From contig JAGMUV010000002.1 of assembly GCA_020744425.1 (NCBI GenBank), forward strand, positions 3,578,501 to 3,642,500: DNA of 64,000 bases, given 5' to 3'. Below are positions 43,983 to 55,447 of this stretch, in pieces (positions within the stretch are counted from its first letter, which is position 1; each line of letters starts with the position of its first letter). This stretch comes from Dactylonectria macrodidyma (taxonomy: Eukaryota; Ascomycota; Sordariomycetes; Hypocreales; Nectriaceae). The position numbers and the translations under genes were made by a program. The notes under the pieces were generated by a model. That model did no database searches and had not been told where the DNA came from. It saw nothing but the letters and a program-made list of their open reading frames with translations.

Positions 43983-46900
43983 TTATACTGCCTGACTGTA
44001 TCCACTGCCAAAACGCCGTTGCTTGTACTTTAGATATTTCCTCAACTCATCCGCCCAGAACACCGTGCTGCATAGCATAAATAGACGCAAAAGATCGAAG
44101 AACCCGATTGCTTCTGTCTGGAAAGTCTCTTGAAGCCACGGGAAGTAGATGACGAGCAACTGGCCGGCCAAGCTGAGGGACACGGCCCAGTTGAACAAGT
44201 TATTAGAAAAGAGTCCAATTTCGCCTCGCAGCACCGATTTCGATTCGGACCGGCAGCTGAGCGCGTTGAACATGTCGAAGAGGACGAAGCAAGTAAAAGT
44301 CATGGTCGTATCACGTCGCGTTACCTGTCCATCTGCAAGCATCTCGCGACTGTAGATAAGCATGGTGCCCAGCGTAATGATTGCGGCAGATGTAAGCACA
44401 CGGGTGATGAGTGGCCGGGTGAGGACGGGATCGCCTCGTCTTCGCGGAGGTTTGTTCATGACGTCGGGGTCAACACTTTCGACTCCCAAGGACTGCGCAG
44501 GAGGGCCATCCATGATGATGTCTGTTACTGTTAGTTGGGTCCAAAAACCAGGCCACTAGGCTTAAACTCACTAATCCAGAGGATTTGCATCGCATTCAGT
44601 GGTGACTTAAACCCGAAGCATGTGCAAATAAGCACAAGTGCCAAGCTTGCTGCACTCGTGCTCAGCTGGAAGGTAAGGAAATTCTGGATGTTGTTGAAAA
44701 TTCCCTTGCCCTCCTCAATAGCATGCAGAATAGTAGAAAAATCGTCATCTGTTAGGATCATATCCGCAGCTTCCTTTGCAACGTCCGTTCCATGTCGTCC
44801 CATTGAGATACCAATATCAGCCCGTTTCAGCGCGGGAGCATCGTTCACGCCGTCGCCAGTCATGGCAACAATATCGCCTCTTGACTGCAGTGCCTGAATG
44901 ATCTTCAACTTGTGGTCAGGATTCGTTCGTGCAAAGATGGTTGTATGTTGCATGGCCTGCGCGAGGTCCGCCTCAGACATTTTGTCCACTTCGTCACCTC
45001 GGAGAACAGCCTTGACGGTTCCCTGGCCACTTGAATGACCACTGGGGACTGCGACATTCATGCCCAGCTGCTTTCCGATGGCAAGTGCCGTTGTTTCAGC
45101 ATCGCCAGTAATCATGATGACCTTGACGCCTCCTCGCATTAGCCGCCTAATGGAATGGCCAACCCCGGGTCGGGGAGGATCGCGCATTCCAACAAGACCG
45201 GCAAAGGTAAGACCCTTGTAAATATCCTCGGGGGTATGGGAAACCAGACCGTCACTGGCACCGCGCCGGGTTTTGGTAGATTTCGATACTGTGCCACTCG
45301 CAAACGCCAGCACGCGAAGGCCCTGGACAGCCATGGCTTCTGCAGCTTGGAGCGCTTCCTGACGGCGATTCGAGTCCAGAATGATTTCCCTCCCATCTTG
45401 CTGCAGATAGGTGTCACAGGCGGCAAGAACCTTCTCAACGGAGCCTTTCATATACGCGTACTCCTTCTCTCCCTTAGAATCGGATCCAATGGTCACACCC
45501 ATCCACTTCCGTTCTGAGCTGAATGGTGTTTCGCTGACTCGGGGTCCGAGAGAGTCCCGGACATCATGCTCCTTGAACCGGTCAAGCAAGTCTAGCATGG
45601 CCACATCAGTTGGTTGGCCAACCCAGCGAGTGTAAGTGGAAGCTTCTTCGCGATTCAAAGTCGAAGACAAGACAGCAGAGGCCGCCGCACCGTGTTCGGT
45701 ATACTTTTGTGCCAGTCGCGCGTTGTTGGCTACGTTACCGATTCGAAGCACTCGTTGACTAGCGGGATTAACGTCTGGGCTCGATTCAGAAGATTCGTTG
45801 TCAGCTTCCACTTCAACGACCCCTGAGGCTCCAAAGTACCACATCTTAGTAGTCGTCATATGGTTTGTTGTCAATGTTCCTATTAAATCGGTCAGCAGTG
45901 CTTTCTCAGGTGGATACAAATATATTCACCGGTCTTGTCGGTGCACACGACGTTTACAGAGCCCAGAGTCTCAACCTTTGGCATTCTGCGGACGATCGCA
46001 TTGTGTCTAGCCATGCGATGTACCCCAAGAGCCAAGGTAACAGTGACGATGATTGGTAAGCCTTCGGGAATGGCGGCAACGGCGAGAGAGATTGAAATCT
46101 GGAAGATCTCGAGGAGCTTCTTTCCTTGCAGCCAGCCAATAATTGAGATTAGGCCAATCACGACAAATGACGCCTTGCTGAGCTGCGAGCCGAGATCATC
46201 CATCGAAAGCTGCAGGGGTGAGCGAGGACTCTCGGTTCCAGAGACGCTGGTGGCAATGGTGCCGAAATGTGTCTGTCCTCCAGTAGCAAACACTATGCCC
46301 TGGCCGTGTCCAGACTTGATCAACGTTCCCATATACGCAACGTTATGTGTGCCCTCTCCGCTGGCGGATTCGTCGTGCTCATTTGGCGACAAGGATGTGG
46401 GGCGTGGATGCTGAGGCTTTTCCAGGCCATACGAGCCATATCCTCGTCGGCGGGCATCGGCCGTTACCCTCACCGGCTCCGTCTCGCCCGTCAAGTTCGA
46501 CGCGTCGATAGTAAGGTCAGCAGCCTTCGTGACCCGAATGTCGGCCGGAATGCGGTCTCCGGTGGTGAAGAGAACCAAATCGCCCGGAACAAGCTGAGAA
46601 GCCATGACCTTGGAGGAAGTCGCATCCAAAACATCACTAATCGGAGTGACCGAGCCAGGAGAAGGGGTTGAGTCGCTTGCGCTGTCGGCGCGAGGAGGCC
46701 ATGTGCTTCCGGCGCTGTCGGATTTGCTCGACTGACCACGAACCAGATGGGCATGATTCGGCACAAGATTGTTGAGCGCCTCAATGGACTTTTCGGATCG
46801 ATATTCCTGGACAAAGCCCACCGTAACCACGATCGTGACAGCAACCGTGATGCTGATGGAGTCATCCATGTTCCCTAATAGTAATGAGGCGCCTGCCGAC

Positions 46901-47333
46901 ACGAGCAGAAGGAGAATAAGGGGCTCTTGAAATTGCTTGACAAACCGTAGCCACAATGGCTCCGGCTCTTCGTGGGGGATCTCATTCGGTCCATATTCGG
47001 TGAGTCTTGAAAGGGCATCCGTCGGGGTAAGGCCGTAGGTCAAAGAGGTTCGTAGGTTCGCGGCCGCCTCGCTGGGTGTCATGAAAGAGTAGTCGTCCGC
47101 CACACTCTGTGAGAAGAACTTGTTAGGAAGGCAATTGAGAGGCACATTAGTCTTTGCAAGAGGCTCACCCGAGCATGGGCAGATGTTGTCCGCACATGGC
47201 GAACTGGCCGACGGGGGCGATCAGTGTCACTCGAAGTGGTGCTGTCAGGAGCGTGACCTGTGATGGTTGGGATGCTGGTGGGTAGAAGAGACTGGTTTCT
47301 GGGGCCGTCGTGCCCGCTCCATGGCAGCTGCAT
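43983..47333 (-). CDS. PMR1: Golgi Ca2+/Mn2+-transporting P-type ATPase (SPCA type)
   Basis: Four exons (47333-47169, 47106-45930, 45879-44572, 44521-43983) give 1062 aa. PMR1 pumps Ca and Mn into the Golgi lumen for protein sorting and glycosyltransferases. Seen: an N-terminal cytosolic part with [18 protein letters not shown]; the actuator loop LTGETEP; the helix with AAIPEGLPI; the phosphorylation site CTDKTGTLTTN (Asp445, split by an intron inside the glycine codon); nucleotide-binding [34 protein letters not shown]; and the last helices after [17 protein letters not shown] Ser/Pro-rich insert follows the second helix pair ([20 protein letters not shown]). The first exon is poorly conserved, so the exact start is less certain than the rest. 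Confidence 0.95.
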
Positions 47334-49177
47334 CTTCGTGGGCGCGTAGATGTCGTCGTCACGATATTGTGAGAGGGTAGGGGTGGCGAGAGGACATGGG
47401 CGATCAGTGGTCGATCAAGCAGCCAATGCGCCAGGTCATGAGAGGGTCGGACAAGTCGAAGGGAGCGAGAAGCAGCTCAGGCTGCCACGAAGAGACGAGC
47501 CGAATCGCAAAGGATACGATTCAGGGTCGTTGTCGGGAAGAAAGAAACATGAAGAAAGGGGGAGGATGGACTAACAAAAATGTCGAGTTAGAAGAATAGT
47601 GGACAAGGTATGGATCCCAGGTGTCGGATTCTGGAGGTCGAGGTGTCCAGAAGGCTTGTCCTGAGCCACAGTTGGGACTAGTACATTTGCAGGCTGGGAA
47701 TGGCTGCGCCTGGCGGGGGTCTGAATGCGAGGCCGCTGCCAGGGGCTCGTGGCAACTGTCGCCGCCAATAAACGTAGCGCTTGATGCCAAGTATGGGAGT
47801 GCTGTACCGTACTTACCATGGCTGCTTTTAATGGGAGGGGCTTTGGAGGCTCATGGACTGGCGACTACTAATGAATTGAGGTACGAGCCCCCTGGAGCTG
47901 CGAGGCCAAGGGATGACCACAGACCACCCATGCGACCAGGTGGTGACGACGGGTGATAATGACGGGTGATGATGATGATGATAATGACGAGAGCAGTCTT
48001 TTTCCTTCCACCTGCAATATCAACTTATGGCGTGCCATCCTGGGTTGCACTGCTCCTGACGGCCTGTATTCCCCAAGCTTACTGGTTGGACATATCTCCA
48101 CCCAGGATGTTCTTCATGTGGTATATTGAAGCAAGAGGTATAGAGGTGAGTACTGAGTGTGCATTGCATATGGGGGATGCAGGTGATGAGAAATCCCTGA
48201 AAGTATGTCTTAGAGTTAAATCCGTGCTGCTAACTCTATGGAGTCTGGTACATGGTGCTCGAGATTTTAAATTGCTCTTGAAAATGTAGCATTGTCCCTC
48301 TTACATCCTGAAGAATATAGTGCTTTTTGATGTTTAGGGAATGGGATGAGATGTGGCACGGAGTATTTCCCCAGGTGCCGATATACTCTACCTAGCTAAC
48401 GGACACACACCCTGGGAGCTACAACACCTCAAAATGCTCTGGAAGCAGGTCCCTACAGACGCCTGCTCTAGGCTTCGTTGAGACAGGGAAGCTGGGGACG
48501 GTGAGCCACAAGTGAATTACGTAAGGCCCGTATGATTGGCTGAACTGTCTCGCTAAGCCTCTAAAGCACCCGGAGATTGGCTTTTTCCGGAAGCGGTGGG
48601 CACGCTGAAGCGCCCTACGAGCTGGGAGGGGGGGGGGGGGGGGGGGGGGGACATGCTGTGCCGCAGCGGGTGGGTGAGCCACTGGCTCGCCTGGCCCCAG
48701 CCACTCCATTTACCGTTGGTGAAGACTGACCAGGCCACATCCCCTCAAGGTCAAGGTCCCAGTCCCGAGTCCCCCAACCTGAAATTTCCCTTCAACCCCG
48801 TCGCGACATCCCACATCCACGTCGTCTGCTTCTTGCTCTTCGTCGCCATCGCCGTTGCTTTCGCCATCGGCTCTCGTCGCTGCAGACATTTTTAGCTTGC
48901 GCGATTGCTTACTCGTCGCTTCATGCTTCAGCGCTGCGCCCATCGCGCGTAGAGCAATCCCGCCCGCCACTGCGCTTGTTTATCCGCCCGGACGCGCCCC
49001 CTGGTCCTCTGTTTACCCACACCACTCTACCGCTCTCGCTCCCTCGACCTGCCGACCTGCCGCACCTCGCACCTATTCCCCTCCGAACACATCGTCATAC
49101 ATCACCTTCGACACCCACCTGTCGCTGCATAACACATACCTCGTCTTTTGCGCATCGCGTCGTCGCGCGGCAGCACC
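47334..49177. other. Shared upstream region of PMR1 and RAD21
   Basis: 1.8 kb between divergent genes. It contains a GATGATGATGAT-type tract near 47967-47990, a TCTACCTAGCTA motif (48387-48398) and a 23-nt G run (annotated separately). It also has a pyrimidine-rich, CpG-containing region right before RAD21 with a GACGCGCC word near 48990 that resembles an MBF site variant. Confidence 0.5.
48628..48650. repeat. G23 homopolymer
   Basis: Twenty-three consecutive G, preceded by GCTGGGA, about 530 bp upstream of the RAD21 ATG. Such runs can form G-quadruplexes and are unstable in length. The exact count may also suffer from sequencing error. Confidence 0.85.
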
Positions 49178-51115
49178 ATGTTTTATTCCGAGACGCTCCT
49201 CCAGAAGAGCGGGCCTCTGGCCCGCGTCTGGCTATCCGCCAACCTCGAGCGCAAGCTCTCAAAGAATCACATCCTCCAATCCAATGTCACGGATAGTGTG
49301 GAAGCGATCATTATGCCTAACCAGGCCCCTATGGCCTTGCGACTGAGTGGACAGCTTCTGCTTGGTGTTGTCAGAATCTACCAGCGCAAGACGCGTTACT
49401 TGTTGGATGATTGTAACGAGGCTATGATGAAGATTAAAATGGTTCGTCTAAACCTCGCGTCTTGTGATTCACCGCGATGCTAACCGCCTTAGGCTTTCCG
49501 ATCCAGTGGAAACAATGACATGGCCATTAACCTACAGATCCCCAATCGTGAAGCTCTTTTGCTTCCTGACCGCATCACGCCCTACGACAACTTCGAACTA
49601 CCACCTCCACCTGACGCTTCTTGGCTTCTGTCCCAGGTCGATGACGTGGCTACAAACCCCGTTGGCCGCAAGGGTCGCGCCAGTAACAACCGAGATATTA
49701 ACTTGCAGGAGGATTTCGACAACAGCCAATTCCTCACGGACAACCTAGGCCTGGATGAGGACGGCTTGGAGCCCATGGGCGACCTTGAACTTGAGCTCGA
49801 TTTTGGACTCGACATGGACGGAGGCCCTAGCCAAAGCATTGAATTTGGTCGAGACGCGCCAGAGGCCCGTCCTGTGGAAGATGACATGCTCAGCGAATTC
49901 GACATGCCCCGCCTAAAAGACGGCGCGGAGGACACTGCTCTGGACTTGCATCTAGGCGGTGATGGTGTTATGATTGCGGATGAAGAGGGAGACATTGCTA
50001 TGGGTGATGATTTTCAATTCAACCCCGAGGACCAGTCCGCGATGCCTGAGATGGCTGCTGCCCCTCAGTTCCGTCGCGCCCGAATCTCCGAATCGCCACT
50101 CTCTGATATCGACGAAGAGTTTGCAAAGGAGGTCGAAGCGGAGTATACCATGCACCACCAGACGGATCTCTATGAGCCAGACGATGAGATGGAGCACAGC
50201 CTTGTCCGACGACCCGCCCAACGCGCCAAGAAGCAGAAGATCCTAACACCTGACGACGAAATTGCTCTTTCCAGCAACCACATCAAGCGACAACAAGCGA
50301 ACCGCGAGAACATTATCAAGGCCGCCTCATTCCTTCCCCGCGATCCCTTCCTGCTGGCCTTGATGGACATGCAGAAGAGCGGTGGCTTTGTTTCTTCCAT
50401 CATGATGGAGGGACGAAGCTCTGCTTGGGCACCAGAACTCAGAGGAATGCTTTCTCTGGACGCTGTTCGCGGAATGAACGAGCTCAAGCGAAAGCGTGAC
50501 AGCGGAATTGCGGATGTCGATAGTGACCAAGGTGCCTCTAAGTCTCCCCGCCTGGAGCTTGGTGACGACACAGACTTTGGCCTTGACGGCGGCGCACTGG
50601 GCAACCAGAGCCTGGCTGCCGATGGAACTATCCTTGAGATCCCTGCCGATGATGGCATGATCCCCGGCGATGGTGACCATGCTGAGCGTGAAATGGGCAG
50701 CCCCATGCCCAACTTTGACGAGACAACTGCGCCTCTCGTGCACCCTGCCGACAGCGGTCCCGTTTCTCTCGGTACTAAGCATGCCGTTCACATCCTCCGT
50801 GACCTTTTTGGCGCCGAAGCTGCTACCAGCTCGGAAAAGCGAAAACAGACATCCGTGGTGTTCCAAGATCTTCTTCCCGAAAAGCAAACCACCAAGGCCG
50901 AAGCCACTAAGATGTTCTTCGAGTGTCTTGTCCTCGCCACTAAGGACGCTATAAAGGTCGAGCAGGGCCCTCTACTAGGAGACCCCATCCGTGTACGAGG
51001 CAAGCGAGGTCTTTGGGGAGACTGGGCAGAGAGGGAAGCCGGTGGAGAGATCGCACATGAGAACGAGCCCGAACCCGCTGCCGTTAGTGCTCCTACCGTT
51101 GCTGTGTCGGCGTGA
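49178..51115 (+). CDS. Cohesin kleisin subunit RAD21/SCC1
   Basis: Two exons, 49178-49441 and 49493-51115, give 628 aa. The kleisin closes the SMC1-SMC3 ring that holds sister chromatids together. Seen: the N-terminal SMC3-binding domain (MFYSETLLQKSGPLARVWL, then LRLSGQLLLGVVRIYQRKTRYLLDD, split in family order); a long acidic middle; and the C-terminal winged helix (SVVFQDLLPEKQTTKAEATKMFFECLVLATKD). A separase-type site, SIEFGR, lies at 203-208. The mitotic RAD21/SCC1 form fits better than meiotic REC8, judging from the overall layout. The donor is GTTCGT, weaker than usual, but the junction gives KIKMAFR, as conserved. Confidence 0.94.
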
Positions 51116-51766
51116 TTGTATACAACACGCGCCACAGTGGTGGTATGTTAACGAAGACTCACAGGGCGGCATGTTGATGTAAAGTATTGGATTCATGCAT
51201 TCTAGGGCAGTTGGCTGTTGAGGTCGCCCATCAGGCGTTGCCGGCGTTTAAGGAGATACCATGGCATGTGGAACTCGGATCGTGGCTCGGGAAAAAGGGG
51301 ATTTGTGCGCGGACCGACGTCAATCGTCAGTATTTTTTGTCCAGACGACCTCCTGATTTCTCTATAGGTAGTCGGTATCACTCAGACTAAAGATTATACA
51401 AGAAACTTGTTTGATAAATGAAAGAACTCTCTTCGATGCTTCCTAGTATCTAGTTGTTGAACGCGGTGTAAGCGCGTTTTGCTGACTGCAAAGCTGTTAC
51501 CCCACCATTGAACCCCACGTAGGTAGGTGCCTGGGTAGGTGCATGGCACAGCACACTTGGCCAGGATCTCATTTGTTTCCCCTCCATCCACATCCTGAAG
51601 CAGGCAGACATTTACTTTCTCCCAACCGTCGATTAGAAGCTTGGTTCTGCTACTAGAGCCAACTCACGTCAAGTACCTCCGAATCCACACCTCTCGAATA
51701 CTCGGTTTGCCTTTGCACGCTCTCTATTTTTCTTTCAGTCTAGACGAATCGCCGATAACCATCACG
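51116..51766. other. Intergenic between RAD21 and tubulin chaperone A
   Basis: 651 bp. It contains an ACGTAGGTAGGTGCCTGGGTAGGT-like cluster (51517-51540), another instance of the recurrent TAGGTA word, and otherwise nothing recognised. Confidence 0.5.
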
Positions 51767-52221
51767 ATGCCACCGCCCTCGCACCTCGCCATCGCAACCA
51801 GCTCGGTCAACCGCCTGCTCAAGGAAGAGGCCTCGTACCATAAGGAGCTGGCCCAGCAGGAGGCCTCGGTAAAGTCTCTGCAGGAGCAGATCAAGAACGG
51901 ACTGGGCAACGAGGATGGGAATGGAGAGTTCATGTTGAAGCAGCATGTGAGTGGCCCTAGCACTTGTTCGACCTTGTTTTGCGGATCGCCAGCGTACTCT
52001 ACAGCGATTGCGTGCTGAACCAGTGATGATTGACATAGCAAACCGCCGTCGAAGAGACCAAGGCCGTTTTCGGTCCCCTGAGGGAGCGACTCGATACCGC
52101 TGTCGAGAAGCTGGAGGCTCAGATTCAGTTGAGGGAGCAGAGCGGTGCACCGGAGCAAGAGTTGGAAGCGGCCAAGACTGCTCTCGCGCAAGTCAAGGCG
52201 CAGCAGAACGGTTCATCATAG
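51767..52221 (+). CDS. RBL2: Tubulin-specific chaperone A
   Basis: Two exons, 51767-51946 and 52039-52221, give 120 aa. The protein captures beta-tubulin after CCT release and protects cells from free beta-tubulin. It is a three-helix bundle. Seen: PPPSHLAIATSSVNRLLKEEASYHKELAQQ, cut here by family-typical helix 1; QTAVEETKAVFGPLRERLDTAVEKL at the second exon; and a third amphipathic helix. The length is that of the family (about 105-120 aa). The spliced frame joins LKQH to QTAVEET, as expected. It is followed tail to tail by THO7, with 186 bp between stop codons. Confidence 0.93.
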
Positions 52222-52407
52222 GGCACGGCTGTAGAGCCTCAGTGTGGGATGTTGTAATACGGAGCGATTTGATACCATTACGAACGGAGACGAAGCAATA
52301 CAAAGGGTGAGACAAAATTGGACGCCTAGACCTCCAGAAATTCGAGGGTATCTTGAAAAATAGTGTCACAGAGGGTTCGTTGGTAGAACCCAGCCTTCGT
52401 CGAAGAC

Positions 52408-53457
52408 TTAATTATCAACCTCCATGCTGTCGTTATTCCCCTCAGGCGGATCAACAATGACACGAGGGGTGGCCTCTCCATCCTCTCCCACTCGTTGTGC
52501 AGTTTCGTTGTCTTCCATCTCCACGTCCTCTCCCGACTCGGCCTTGTCATCGTCGTTTTGCGGCATGGGGGATGCGTCTCGGCTAGGTGCTTGGCTGCCG
52601 CTCCGAGAGTGAGATCCCAAGGCACCCGGCAATAACTTGAGTTGGTCTGGCCCTGGTGTGTCTCTCGAGGGTGTCCGCCCGCCTTCTGGAAGTGGCGTTC
52701 CGGCATTGCCGTCCGCCTTCGATTGGCTGTCTCTATCAGGACGCGGCGTTGCGTTGCCACTCGGCTCGAGTCTTGGGGTTTGTCCAGGCTTGTCTGGCTC
52801 GGCGTCGTCGTCGTCGCCTTCATTCATGCCTTCTCGCCGGTCGACCTCCTCCTTCTCGTCGCGGATTTGCCGTCTTAACATCATACCCTCTTCCATGATC
52901 TTGTTAAATTGCTCCCTTCTCTCCCTCCACGTCTCGCTGTAGGTCTCGCTCTCGCGTTCCAACTCGCGGCATTCCTCCTCTAGTTTCTTTAGGTTTGCGA
53001 TCTGATCTTCCCGTGGGCGAAGCAGTCGATTCGATGTGATTTTTTCCGCCAACTCGTCAAATTTCTTGCGCTGCGCGAGGGTGCCTTGGGAGGCTTCCAG
53101 CTGTTCGCGGAGCTGGGCATTGTTCGCTCGCACAGCCTGGCACTCAGCCAAGATTCGATGCTGGTCATCCTTGTAGCGCTCGCGCTCTCGTGCATTCGCG
53201 TGGTGAAGGAACTGCAGTCGCGTGATGGTGCTGTCAAAGGCAGCAAAGTCGAGGGTGAGATCTTCTTTGAGCTGCTCGAGTTTGGATTTGGAGTCGGTCG
53301 AATGACTATTTTGGGCCTCGGTAGGCAGGGTCAGGGTTGAGAGAATGTTGAGGCGCTTCGTTATTCGCTTGAAAGGTTTCTCTTCGACATTGAGGAGACG
53401 CGTTTTGTGCAGTTCAATCTCACCCTCTTGGTCCAAGAGGTCCCATGAAGTGGCCAT
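52408..53457 (-). CDS. THO complex subunit 7 (Tho7/Mft1 family)
   Basis: A single exon of 349 aa. THO couples transcription elongation to mRNP assembly and export. Seen: the conserved N-terminal start of the family (DLLDQEGEIELHKTRLLNVEEKPFKRITKRL, read as two blocks), the phrase LDFAAFDSTITRLQFLHHANARE, and a long coiled coil through about residue 205. A charged, disordered tail follows, rich in SRD/TPR words and ending GNNDSMEVDN. The tail (about 140 residues) is longer than the core needs. The start at MATSWDLLDQ follows the family. The open frame upstream (to 53628) is not conserved. It shares a 440-bp promoter with the CCCH gene. Confidence 0.9.
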   Translation of the reverse strand: MATSWDLLDQEGEIELHKTRLLNVEEKPFKRITKRLNILSTLTLPTEAQNSHSTDSKSKLEQLKEDLTLDFAAFDSTITRLQFLHHANARERERYKDDQHRILAECQAVRANNAQLREQLEASQGTLAQRKKFDELAEKITSNRLLRPREDQIANLKKLEEECRELERESETYSETWRERREQFNKIMEEGMMLRRQIRDEKEEVDRREGMNEGDDDDAEPDKPGQTPRLEPSGNATPRPDRDSQSKADGNAGTPLPEGGRTPSRDTPGPDQLKLLPGALGSHSRSGSQAPSRDASPMPQNDDDKAESGEDVEMEDNETAQRVGEDGEATPRVIVDPPEGNNDSMEVDN

Positions 53458-53897
53458 GGCGAAGAAGTTGTCGCTAGCTGAGTGGATACCCTTGAGGTTG
53501 CTCAAGGAAACGGGAGGTTGAGTGATAGTAGCAACGATCTTTAGATCGCGTAGACCGAATTGGGAAGGCAGCGTTGGCGTGGATGTCGCGGTGATGCTCA
53601 AATTGTCGTTGAAGCAACTCCCTTTCACGCTTGCTACCTTGGTGGCTTGGTTCAGCCTTGCGACTGTGTGAGGAGTGGTGTAATGTTAGTAGTTAGCCAA
53701 TCAGAGATAAGAACGCGATGACTAATGGAACCCTCTCGATGCATGACGCCGCCTTCCCGCCCATTAACTCTACGCGCTTCAGAGTTGCATCCCACTCGCA
53801 CACCTCTGCCTAACTTTTATCGTCTCTGCTCCAAAACAAACGCGCCCGATAAATAAAGACGAGCCTCCAACTCTGGGACCATCACAGCCATATCAAA
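53458..53897. promoter_or_regulatory. Bidirectional promoter between THO7 and the CCCH gene
   Basis: 440 bp between divergent start codons. No named motif is evident and no coding potential was seen. Confidence 0.6.
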
Positions 53898-55447
53898 ATG
53901 TCTGAAGAGGAGAAAGAGCTCCTGGCTCGTATTGGCGCACTTGCTGGTTTGTGCCCTAGCTTCTTCTCATGATACACACTTCATGTTAACTGTTAACTGC
54001 ACAACAGGCCAAATTAACCGGCACAAGAATCAGCAGTCCGCGCCACGCCCCGTGACGAGCCATCACTCTGGACATCGCCGTATGTTTCCTTCATCATTGG
54101 GAGTAATGCCGCACTAACCTGGGGATAGACAACACTTACCGACATGTCAACGCACCCTACCCGCCACGAGCACACAGGGCCGGACGACCGCCAACTCACC
54201 AACATCGGACTCTGCATCTTAATGCGACGGCAAGCCCGGCAAACTCCGGATCTTCTAGAAATGGATCGGAGACACCACCGGGCTGGGTATCCAGGAATGC
54301 TCGCCATCTCCAACTCATTAACGCAAACGTCTACGAGAAAGAAAACCAAAACCGGACCAAGGCGATCGAGGAAACACGGATAAAAAGGCTCAGCGGCCAG
54401 CGACGTCGCGAGAAGAATCAGTTCAACGACTTCTTGAAGCACCAAGCTGGCTCTTCGATGACCACCACTAACTCTGCAGGCAGAAACGAACTCATGATCG
54501 AAGGCATTCAGTTTCGCGTTGTCGACGGAGGCAAGAAACTCGTAAAGACTCCTGGTGCGTACCAGCCACAGCATTCTTTGGACCGCCGTCGTACCTTACA
54601 CAACATAGGTGCCCTCAACTCTGCGTCGCACACCCCGAAATGCGCCGTTGTCGCAGGCGTGAAGTTCTATCGAACCAAGACAGGAAACCTGGTTGCCAAC
54701 AGAGTCGTCAATGACCAGCGGTATGTAACATCGTCGGGGTTGAATAAGTTGCTAACTACCTCTAGGCGATCCGGAGCAATCAAGAAGGCTAACGAGCCTT
54801 GCAAGATGTTCTCAGCGACTGGTAATTTCTCTTTCCATGATTGGACCTATTCAACCAACGATGAACTGGACCAGCCCGGCGCTGGAGCGGATGATACTAA
54901 CACACACCCTTCAGGTTCTTGCCCCAAAGGCCCTCGATGCCGTTACATCCACGACCCTGCCAAGGTGGCACTGTGTAAAGAATTCCTGAAAGATGGAAAA
55001 TGCGCGAATGGCGAGTCTTGCGATCTTTCCCATGATCTTACTCCCGAACGCACCCCGAGTTGTGTGCATTTTGCCAAGGGGTATTGTACCAAGCCTGACT
55101 GTCCCTATACTCATTCCAAAGCCTCCCCAAGCGCACTCGTATGCCGAGCATTTGGTTTCAACGGATACTGCGAGAAGGGAGCAGCCTGCACTGAACGTCA
55201 TGTGTTTGAATGCCCTGACTTTAGCAATACCGGTCGATGCAAGGTCAAGGGGTGTAAACTCCTCCACCGTGAGAGGGCAAGCGTCCTTCGAAACCAAGCT
55301 AAGATGGACGAGGCTATGGAAGATGTCTCTAGTGATGATGAGGCGCCTGATTCCGATGATGTGGATTCAGACGAGGTGGCCGAGTTTATTGACGCAGACT
55401 CCGATGTCTCAGACTTTGAGGACCACAAGGACTTCCTTTCCCTCTAA
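53898..55447 (+). CDS. Five-CCCH zinc-finger protein, ZC3H3-like
   Basis: Six exons (53898-53946, 54008-54079, 54129-54554, 54609-54720, 54766-54821, 54915-55447) give 415 aa. Start MSEEEKELLARIGALAGQINRHKN. The middle has a basic helix (IEETRIKRLSGQRRREKNQF) and the block ELMIEGIQFRVVDGGKKLVK. Five CCCH fingers follow in tandem: CKMF...CPKGPRCRYIH (split by an intron), CKEFLKDGKCANGESCDLSH, CVHFAKGYCTKPDCPYTH, CRAFGFNGYCEKGAACTERH and CPDFSNTGRCKVKGCKLLH. The acidic tail ends DFEDHKDFLSL. Human ZC3H3 and its yeast relatives act in poly(A) RNA binding and mRNA export in the nucleus. A role here follows only from family likeness. The fourth exon is preceded by a 54-nt intron that is in frame and stop-free. 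Confidence 0.9.
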
